A stretch of 64,000 bases of DNA from Bradyrhizobium sp. U87765 SZCCT0048 (GTDB lineage Bacteria > Pseudomonadota > Alphaproteobacteria > Rhizobiales > Xanthobacteraceae). Position 1 is the stretch's first letter; each line of letters starts with the position of its first letter. Below, in pieces: positions 19,201 to 24,747 of the stretch. The translations under genes were made by a program, and so were the position numbers. Location of the stretch: the NCBI RefSeq assembly GCF_018131225.1, contig NZ_JAFCMM010000002.1, positions 930,001 to 994,000 of the forward strand. The letters are read 5' to 3'. The notes under the pieces are model-generated. The model ran no database searches, was not told where the DNA came from, and saw only the letters and a list, made by a program, of their open reading frames with translations.

Positions 19201-20296
19201 GGTGACGGGCCGCGTACCGTGCTTCCCGGAGCAACTGGACGAGCCGCGCGACATCCGGCACGGCCCTACCGGTTTGCCGCGACGCAGCGGCACCGAAGCT
19301 GGCAAGCGGCCTGCTACCGTACTCGGCGACGAACGGCTCCAGCAGGGCGCTGTCTTGCCTATAGTCCTGCAGCGCCGCTTCGAACGTTCTGACCGCCGTT
19401 ACCGTCCCCTGGTCCGGTTTCATCCGCATGAAGTATTCGATCGCCTTCGCGGCATCGCTTCCGCTGCTCGCGGCGAGTGTGGCCTTCAAATTACCATGCC
19501 GTCTGATCAGCGAAATGGCGGTGCTGATCGTATGAGCCATGAAGGCCGCATGTTTTTGGTAGTCCGCCAAGCTCCGGTCGGTCGACCGAGGACGCAGGAG
19601 GCTGGCTACCGCTTTCGAAACGGCTCGCTCCTCGTCGGCTTCCTTCTGATTGGAGACGATCTTGGCGATGCCGGTCTTGTACTCCGCATCGCCGGCCCGA
19701 ATCAGGTCCAGCGCCGCATCATCAGGCGGAACTTCGATTGCGCGGCCTGCGATGGCTTCGCCGACGTCCCTGAACGTCCTGCCGGCCCGGGCATTACCCG
19801 TCCACAGCACGTCGGCGACCCTGGCCGCGTCCTGGGCGGCGAGCGACAGCGAATTCAACGTGGTGGCTGAATGACCGCGGTTCGCCGCGGCACTGCTCTC
19901 GATTTCGCCGGCCGTCAGATTGTGGGTTCGAGCCAGTGCCCGCGCCTTCTCGAGGATGAGTATCGCCGCGCGCGCGGCGTCGGGAGTGGTTCTGGCCCGT
20001 GCCTCGATTGCACTCGCGGGTGCCATCGGCGTAGCAGCGGAATCCGCGGAGACGTGACTGATCTGCGCCCGCTCCGCGAGAACCCGGTGGATCTCGCGGA
20101 CGATGGCAAAGCCGAGGGGCCGTTCAAGTACCTCGCTCGCCCCGATCAGAAGACAGGTCCTGCCGGCTCTAGCGGTTTCCGACGCGATCGCGTTCGCCAG
20201 CACGGACTTGCCCGTGCCGCGGCGCCCCGCCACGCCGACGGGACCGGTAGCGGACTTGCGGAGCGCAAGCGCCTGTAGTGGGTCGAGGACGATCAT
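16262..20296 (-). CDS. druF: Druantia DruF-like P-loop protein, 1344 aa
   Basis: The protein opens with a P-loop (GRRGTGKS, residues 24-31) and has a Walker B-like VVVIDDAS at 504-511, the spacing and Asp-Asp-Ala-Ser form suggesting a diverged superfamily 1 helicase. A segment at about 685-735 (VLVEEKAH, then RLKALGWAPVISWSGTE) resembles the end of small restriction-type domains that close some SF1 helicase proteins, but the catalytic residues are not clear. Residues 760-940 are acidic, Pro/Ala/Glu-rich and probably disordered. The last 400 residues form a separate domain of unknown fold. The gene lies 205 bp after the methyltransferase and overlaps the next gene. The DruF name is inferred from position and size. 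Confidence 0.55.
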   Translation of the reverse strand: MIVLDPLQALALRKSATGPVGVAGRRGTGKSVLANAIASETARAGRTCLLIGASEVLERPLGFAIVREIHRVLAERAQISHVSADSAATPMAPASAIEARARTTPDAARAAILILEKARALARTHNLTAGEIESSAAANRGHSATTLNSLSLAAQDAARVADVLWTGNARAGRTFRDVGEAIAGRAIEVPPDDAALDLIRAGDAEYKTGIAKIVSNQKEADEERAVSKAVASLLRPRSTDRSLADYQKHAAFMAHTISTAISLIRRHGNLKATLAASSGSDAAKAIEYFMRMKPDQGTVTAVRTFEAALQDYRQDSALLEPFVAEYGSRPLASFGAAASRQTGRAVPDVARLVQLLREARYAARHLPGHLGLLRASMPKPAFERLLNSPIEEAPTALGAAGGTLEPRAKAADEARQLRDLFASTGFGDMLNAPEDFARQIEQASLAVPAAEPASGPSYSPGVLDLLLDLTSLAERPADERWPAAVRRARTASDALAALAQNRFDVVVIDDASGFPADSLAQIKSFRPTVHLLGIAEDDRTISLEIPHRQTDPEVAAAASGEPNRWLGEPGGFGVLVREDEGLDAGGLSAAAERLAAELRREGCSASASGSEAADVVVAAFDKLHDADLAGVAQRAAHGVVILCRKDLRSASSPAEPPQSADAQAAQSLGWKISRAATEGTVLDKGGRTAVLVEEKAHISAHDETVADVSQRLKALGWAPVISWSGTERGPEDLSRLLAAHSRPLAPNRFRSVAEALDLRGPPPDGGGHGPDFDERGDAEPEATEVGEAPHHEAGVGITTEIPEVLTPEHAATGDRGETAVGSPAPAEDASVEAAVSQPDSQAIPPQSSPETEPPTASKDDLSGAAEPADDYSAREEAAPEEHTAGHSSEAQNTDAAPSEPQGGEDTGPRPRAVFRDRRGARRHIPQREEAGPRRERRATSRLRQAEAKLRLMVDPIRKRIALAAILQRPEGFPDLIRIGGEDVQNFDDSRYDDLDLDWTTGLLDGEIRFSDETQKLEWVRSARPFHLFTGAPGEPDLISVSAAPLGTRCTIVCRERHAADIEATATEAGSSAPARLSGFEGLPSGWTVLDGYVPVRALVSPPEWLKPLDPGAEMAIALDGGFEIKTAVYAEGEPPLIRIDGMPSNCKVFIDGSPAQIRADRSWSAPGWDKPGAHLVDIVPGKTLTYHIMPDPALRDGWERWTAHTSLAPALSGAAAICGAMVYSPDGRTVLATEAASSVTALGARHEIKMLPVRQDAPAAIAALSFEPLFAVLSSGGRREQSRILVLDFPQAASERQPKKLDARWAFIVRDMAARRVQVRPETPAAKAAWRSATQEARRRKRAR

Positions 20297-20365
20297 GTGC
20301 AGCCAGCGACCCGCTACCTTTTAGCCTCTGTCATTTGCCCCCGCCGGATTGTTTTTAGCAGTTGA

Positions 20366-20378
20366 GCCTACTTTAGGC
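20366..20378. promoter_or_regulatory. Short inverted repeat upstream of the druF-like gene
   Basis: GCCTA-CTT-TAGGC lies in the 205-bp gap between the methyltransferase and the druF-like start. The gap is long for an otherwise overlapping operon, so a separate promoter with an operator here is possible. The site is short and could be chance. Confidence 0.25.
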
Positions 20379-20501
20379 ATGGGCGAGACCGCGTCACAAC
20401 CGATTTTCCGCTGTCTGAATCCAAAGTATCAGGAAAGTCCGCCTTAGGTTTCGTTCGGCCGCGGCATCGGTGGTGGGGTCCGAGACCGGCGGCAATGGCC
20501 G

Positions 20502-21662
20502 TTACATTGCCCGCAGCAGCTTCTTCGCCGCGGTCGCTACGGCATGGCCGAGGAGAGGCGGCACCGCATTCCCGACCTGCTTGAGTTGCTGAGTTTCGCT
20601 GCCGACGAAGACGAATCCGTCATGGAACGACTGTAGTCTGGCCGCTTCGCGTACCGTGATCCAGCGGTCGTGCTTGGGGTGCACCCATTCCGACAGGTCG
20701 CGCTGCATCTGCGCGAGGATCGTGTAGGAGGGCTCGTTCGGATGCAGCCTTCGCCACTTGTACGGACGAGAGCCGCTCCACAGCGCCGACGGCAGCGAGT
20801 CTCCGCACATTCCAGGCTTGAGCGCCCGCAGGATGCGCTTCCTTCTGCTTTCGATGCCCTTGGTGTGATGATTGAACAGCGACGGAGCTCCGTCGACGTT
20901 TGCCCGTTTCCACTGCTTCGGAATCAGCGGGCTTTCGAGATCGAGCCGCATGCTGCGCTGGAAATCGGACAAGGTCCGTCTGCGAAGTTTCGGATAGGGC
21001 AGCGGCCCATCGTCGAGCGAGACGCGTTTGGGAAGATCGGAGATCGCTTCGGCGACCGTGGTCTCGCGCTCGGTTCGGCTGGCGTCGAGATAGCGTTCGA
21101 ACCGTTCCGCGAGATCGGCCGGAGCCGCCAGGTCGTCTCTGGTGCCGACGAAGAAGACGCGCCGGCGATGCTGAGGCACTCCAAATTCCGATGCGGTCAG
21201 CGTGGTCAATATCGTGTTGCGGTAGCCCGCGCCCTTCAGCGCGGAGAGGATGAGGTCGCGGAAATGACCGTTCTTCATGGCGACCATGTTCGGCACGTTT
21301 TCCATCACGAAGACTTTGGGCTTGAGCGTTTTCAGCACTCTCGCGAATTCGAGATATAGGAGATTTCGGGTGTCCTTCAGATCTCGCGGACCGATCTGGC
21401 TGAAGCCTTGGCAAGGCGGCCCGCCGAACACCAAGTCGACCTCTCCATCGAGAAGCTCGCGCCTGCTGGGAACGCCCGGCTGTGCATCGATGAGGAACGT
21501 CGAGATGTCACCCCTGAATATGGGGACCTTCGGGAAATTGGCGCCGTGGGTGCGCGCGGCGTACTCGTCCATCTCGACTGCGCACGCGAGTTTGAATCCT
21601 GCGAGGCGAACGCCTTCGCAAAAGCCTCCTGCACCACTGAATAGCGAGACGGCGGTCGGCAT
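20502..21662 (-). CDS. druM: DNA cytosine-5 methyltransferase (DruM-like)
   Basis: The 386-aa product has the conserved C5-methyltransferase motifs in order: FSGAGG (I) at residue 8, GGPPCQGFS (IV, catalytic Cys) near 100, MENV (VI) near 140, QHRRR (VIII) near 185, REAARLQSF (IX) near 335 and QVGNAVPP (X) near 365. It transfers methyl from SAM to cytosine in a specific DNA sequence, which cannot be read from the protein. It is the first gene of the operon and is paired with vsr at the end. In Druantia type II the methyltransferase DruM takes this place and probably marks self DNA. Its length is standard and no motif is missing. Confidence 0.9.
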   Translation of the reverse strand: MPTAVSLFSGAGGFCEGVRLAGFKLACAVEMDEYAARTHGANFPKVPIFRGDISTFLIDAQPGVPSRRELLDGEVDLVFGGPPCQGFSQIGPRDLKDTRNLLYLEFARVLKTLKPKVFVMENVPNMVAMKNGHFRDLILSALKGAGYRNTILTTLTASEFGVPQHRRRVFFVGTRDDLAAPADLAERFERYLDASRTERETTVAEAISDLPKRVSLDDGPLPYPKLRRRTLSDFQRSMRLDLESPLIPKQWKRANVDGAPSLFNHHTKGIESRRKRILRALKPGMCGDSLPSALWSGSRPYKWRRLHPNEPSYTILAQMQRDLSEWVHPKHDRWITVREAARLQSFHDGFVFVGSETQQLKQVGNAVPPLLGHAVATAAKKLLRAM

Positions 21663-21882
21663 GGTTTGGATTCCGAGAGGGTGATCGCGCAGACGGATCT
21701 ACGCTCAGGTGAAACGCGATAAGTGTCAACGAGTCCGGAAGCCTTATGAACCGCTTCTTCCGTTGCGATTCGAACTGGTCTCGAGATAGCATGTAGTACG
21801 AAAGCGGTTAATAGAGTGCCGCGAAGCTCGCCGGCTCTAACTCAGCGGGCCGGGCCGATGTCCCCGCTAGTCCTGGCCGAGA

Positions 21883-23691
21883 TCAAAAGATCTTTGGCGG
21901 CGGCAGGCGAGGGATTCCCCACAAGTCGAAAGACGGCTCCCAATTCTCGTCCAACGTCTCATCCATACGATGCATCCGGGCCCGAGCAGTTTGCAACGTG
22001 CCTGCAACTGCAAACAGCCGGACTGCTCCCCAACGCGCGCATCGCGGGCTTTTTTCGGCCATCGAGCGCGCCAGTCGAGCCGTCGCTATCTGACGAGTGG
22101 CACGCTCGCGCCGATCGGGGAGCGCGGCCTGGTACCGCACTTGCGCCATCCGGAATTTCCTCTCCTCGGTTTGCAACGCTGCTCGGGCGGTCGAGAGAGC
22201 CGCGCCGGCCGTTGCGATCTTCTCCCTCAGCCGGTCGAGGCGGATTTCAAGGGACCGCCGGTCCGGACCGTTCGCGGTGCTGATCAGCCGCGCCCAAATC
22301 GACTGCGAGGGATGGTGTGCGATACTCTCGGAGAGGCCGTTGGCTTTCTCCTCAAGCGACCGGACCAACGCGGCGGCATGCTCCACTTTCCGACGGGCGG
22401 CGAGAAACGACGCGGGCTCCGCAAGCTGGGCCACCCGCAACGCAACTGTTTCTTGCTCAACGAGACCATCCAGATCCGAGATGACCCGCTCTAGGGGCGG
22501 CAAAGTGTTGCGCCGCGCGGCCCCTAGGAGATCGAGCAGTGCTTCTGTTTGCCGCAGGCCACCCGCCGCGAGCCTCAACCGTGTACGGAGCTTTTGATCG
22601 CGTTCATCACCGTCGCGTCGTCCAGGCGCGCTTCCAAGGCTTCCAGCCTGGCGAGAATCCGATCGATCCCCGTCACCGTCTGTGAGAGCAGTTCGATGAT
22701 CGTAGCGATCGGATCGACCGCGTTCGGACTGTCCGTCCCCTGGACGAGCTTGGTGACCGGCTCCAATTGCCGCGCGAGCCGGCGAACCGCGTCGTAGGTC
22801 GTCTGATGGATGTTTGGAGACTGCGGGCGCTGCTGCTGCATTGAAGCTTAACCTTTCTGCTAGGGCTTCTTTTCGTAACCGGACCAATCGAGCCAGTGCC
22901 CCCACGAACGTTCCGTCGGCTGTCTCGACAATCAGGGTATCCTTCTTGTCACCGAACCCGAGGCGAAGGCCGACGCGGGCCAATCGGCTGTCGAAATCCT
23001 CCCGGCTGGTCGCGCTAGTGAGCGCTTGCGCGACCAGCTCTCTCACGCGCGGCAGGTCGACACCGATCCGCTTCGTGCGCTGATGGTCCGTTTCATTGAA
23101 GCTGGCCGGATGATCCGGAGCCTGAACGCCACGCAGCGCCTCCGCTGTCACGTGATCGCCTTCACGATCTAGTGCAGCTATCAGGCTGTTCATCCGAGGC
23201 GCTGGGACAATGCCGTGGCCCCACCGGACCTCGCAGATTCGCGCCAGCTTGGACTGCCTGTCCCAGTCATGCGACGAGGGCATTACCCGCCCGCTCAGGG
23301 GGTCGACTTCGGGCGCCAAGAGATGGAAATGCCTCGGACTGCGCTGCCCTTGGGCAGCCCCCTCCGACAAGTCGCCCTCTCCTTTTGACGCCCGCTCTTT
23401 TTCATGAGCCCACAGGACGATGCGCTTCGCATCAAACTCGAATTCAAAAGCCAAACGCTCGATCAGCTCGTCTAGCTGTTCGTCGGTGACGTCTTGCGCC
23501 GGCGAAATGATCCAATGCCGCACGCAATACTGCCTCGCAAATCGGATGGCGTCGTCGCGCGCATCAACGAGGTCTGCCGGATTGCCCCGCAACAGTATGA
23601 CTTCGTCGTTGTCGTCTCCATCGCAAATGTGCGCAAAAGCGCGCTTAAGCGCTGGACCCCGGGCGCGAATCCGCTTCGACTTGATGATCAT
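21883..23691 (-). CDS. mobA: MobA/VirD2-type relaxase (MOBP-like)
   Basis: The N-terminal 140 residues have relaxase features: RHWIISP near residue 58, LWAHEK (His-96) and RHFHLLAPE (His-121, His-123), forming the three-histidine metal site. A Tyr nucleophile candidate is Tyr-55 in RQYCVRHW. Relaxases nick one strand at oriT and lead it into a recipient through another element's transfer channel. The C-terminal half (from about 380) is charged and helical. Residues 283-372 are unusually Arg/Gly/Asp-rich; the same DNA carries a second gene in another frame. The ATG overlaps the end of the mobC-like gene (ATGA). No coupling protein is seen, so the element is mobilizable only. Confidence 0.8.
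   Translation of the reverse strand: MIIKSKRIRARGPALKRAFAHICDGDDNDEVILLRGNPADLVDARDDAIRFARQYCVRHWIISPAQDVTDEQLDELIERLAFEFEFDAKRIVLWAHEKERASKGEGDLSEGAAQGQRSPRHFHLLAPEVDPLSGRVMPSSHDWDRQSKLARICEVRWGHGIVPAPRMNSLIAALDREGDHVTAEALRGVQAPDHPASFNETDHQRTKRIGVDLPRVRELVAQALTSATSREDFDSRLARVGLRLGFGDKKDTLIVETADGTFVGALARLVRLRKEALAERLSFNAAAAPAVSKHPSDDLRRGSPARAAIGAGHQARPGDGQSERGRSDRYDHRTALTDGDGDRSDSRQAGSLGSAPGRRDGDERDQKLRTRLRLAAGGLRQTEALLDLLGAARRNTLPPLERVISDLDGLVEQETVALRVAQLAEPASFLAARRKVEHAAALVRSLEEKANGLSESIAHHPSQSIWARLISTANGPDRRSLEIRLDRLREKIATAGAALSTARAALQTEERKFRMAQVRYQAALPDRRERATRQIATARLARSMAEKSPRCARWGAVRLFAVAGTLQTARARMHRMDETLDENWEPSFDLWGIPRLPPPKIF
22575..22841 (-). CDS. Nested 88-aa protein in an alternative frame of the relaxase
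   Basis: This frame lies wholly inside the relaxase gene but is shifted by one. It starts with ATG preceded by AGAAAGG about 10 bases upstream. The product has ordinary composition and a long amphipathic helix with heptad spacing (IIELLSQTVTGIDRILARL followed by EALEARLDD), likely a coiled coil. In contrast the relaxase frame here is low-complexity, which suggests that this is a real gene over which the relaxase reads. Nested accessory genes inside relaxase genes are known in mobilizable plasmids, as with mobB in ColE1-like and RSF1010-like systems. A role as a relaxosome accessory is inference. Confidence 0.55.
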   Translation of the reverse strand: MQQQRPQSPNIHQTTYDAVRRLARQLEPVTKLVQGTDSPNAVDPIATIIELLSQTVTGIDRILARLEALEARLDDATVMNAIKSSVHG

Positions 23692-23990
23692 TGTGCGCCC
23701 ACCAGATGCCGCCGCGCGATCTCGCGCAGGGTTTCAGCGGCGGCCTTGATCTCCGCGGAGACCCTGGCGTCACCGCCGGCAACAGCAGCGAGCGAGTCAA
23801 GCCGATGGGCGAGCGAACGAACGTGGACAAGGTCCGCGAGGATCGGCCTGGAGGCAATCCGACCGTTCACTGCAGCCTTGGCCGCCCGGCGCAGCAGGTC
23901 TGAGACAGTCACGCCGCCAGCCTTCGCTGCATTTGCGACGGCTTCCTTATCAGCCTCGGGGAAGCGACATTTCACGATCTTTGACGCCAT
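23688..23990 (-). CDS. mobC: MobC-like relaxosome accessory protein
   Basis: I place the start at 23990 (MASKIVKCRFPEADK) since the longer frame adds an Arg/Gly/Pro-rich leader. The roughly 100-aa protein begins with a short strand, VKCRFPEADKEAV, and continues with GVTVSDLLRRAA, typical of ribbon-helix-helix MobC proteins that bind oriT and help the relaxase. A helical tail follows. It overlaps the relaxase start by four bases and is transcribed first, which is the normal mobC-mobA order. A long inverted repeat sits just upstream. Confidence 0.7.
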   Translation of the reverse strand: MASKIVKCRFPEADKEAVANAAKAGGVTVSDLLRRAAKAAVNGRIASRPILADLVHVRSLAHRLDSLAAVAGGDARVSAEIKAAAETLREIARRHLVGAQ

Positions 23991-24177
23991 CCGACTTGCT
24001 CTTCCGGGTCCACGGGGCGGGCCCCTGGTAAGCGCGGGGCCCACAACGCGCATGGCTTGCTGCTCTTTTTCCTAAGGACCTATCAGGCCCACGGTCTCAA
24101 CATGAATCGTTGTTCAAGAGCGATCAAGCGACTGTGGCCACAAATCTTGATCGGATGGGAAGCCAAGATTTCTACAG

Positions 24178-24212
24178 GAGCGATCGCACGGTAACTCAAG
24201 GTGCGATCGCTC
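24178..24212. repeat. Perfect 12-bp inverted repeat, candidate oriT hairpin
   Basis: GAGCGATCGCAC and GTGCGATCGCTC flank an 11-base loop. The hairpin lies about 190 bp upstream of mobC, where oriT of mobC-mobA modules usually is. No run of T follows on either side, so an intrinsic terminator is less likely. Confidence 0.5.
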
Positions 24213-24308
24213 TTGGTGTCATCGAGACATTCGCCCCACCCTGTCGTTTCAGCCGATGCGACTCCGCCACGCAGTTGGCTGCTGTGGTGAGGTGATCGAA
24301 GGATCGGC

Positions 24309-24533
24309 TTAGTGCTGCTCGGAGTGAACGCCGGGCATGCGAAGGCGAAGCGTCGTCGTCGCCGGTCCGCTCTTATTCTGAACGGTCAGCTCAAGCGTAA
24401 GACCGGCGAGAGTGCGATCAAAGCCGACACCCGTGTCGGAATTGATCCCGGCCTTTCGTTCGAGAGTCAGTGAGAGATCCTTGGCTCGCCCGTTCACCGA
24501 GGCCTGGGCACCGACCGTCCCGTCGTCAGCCAT
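24309..24533 (-). pseudogene. Hypothetical protein, probably the 3' part of a frameshifted repeat-protein gene
   Basis: The 74-aa frame reads as a normal protein ending in a predicted strand-rich domain (LTLELTVQNKSGPATTTLRL). Its first residues, with QADAPKA just before the Met and DDGTVGAQASVNGRAK after it, match the pattern of two upstream repeats that translate in the neighbouring frame as QADAPRAAGGDGTAGPAVG and ESRPAAKP. One extra G in 24557-24560 relative to the second repeat copy breaks the frame, and further upstream a TGA closes it. It is therefore either a short intact gene starting at 24533 or the tail of a decayed gene with about 30-residue repeats. The function is unknown. Confidence 0.4.
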
Positions 24534-24540
24534 GGCCTTC

Positions 24541-24705
24541 GGCGCATCGGCCTGGCGGGGGCTTCGCCGCCGGGCGGCTCTCGCCGACGCCGACCGCGGG
24601 GCCGGCCGTCCCGTCGCCGCCCGCGGCCCTCGGCGCGTCGGCCTGCGAGGGCTTCGCCGCCGGGCGGCTCTCGCCGACGCCGACCGCGGTGCCGGCTATC
24701 CCGTC
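24541..24705 (-). repeat. Two direct repeat copies of about 75 bp
   Basis: Copy one (about 24541-24615) and copy two (about 24632-24705) share nearly identical sequence including GGCTTCGCCGCCGGGCGGCT. They differ by a few substitutions and by one base of length (CCTGGCGGGG versus CCTGCGAGG). On the minus strand both encode GVGESRPAAKP in the same frame, so they are protein-level repeats. The block is much more GC-rich than the integrase gene beside it. Confidence 0.7.
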
Positions 24706-24747
24706 TCAACCAGGAGAAGCCACCCACCGGGGGCAATCAATCCGATA

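Noticed and set aside
8146..21662. DISARM system
   Set aside because: DISARM also has a helicase, DUF1998 and C5 methyltransferase, but as separate DrmA and DrmB genes plus a phospholipase-D-like DrmC. Here helicase and DUF1998-type end are one protein and no PLD motif (HxK) is seen, so Druantia fits better.
24178..24212. Intrinsic terminator
   Set aside because: The stem is strong but neither strand has a following T-run, and no gene ends just before it on either side.
24494..24736. 80-codon minus-strand frame MPPVGGFSWLRRD and so on
   Set aside because: It is out of phase with the repeat-protein reading and consists mostly of Arg/Gly/Pro, so it looks like a shadow of the GC-rich repeats.
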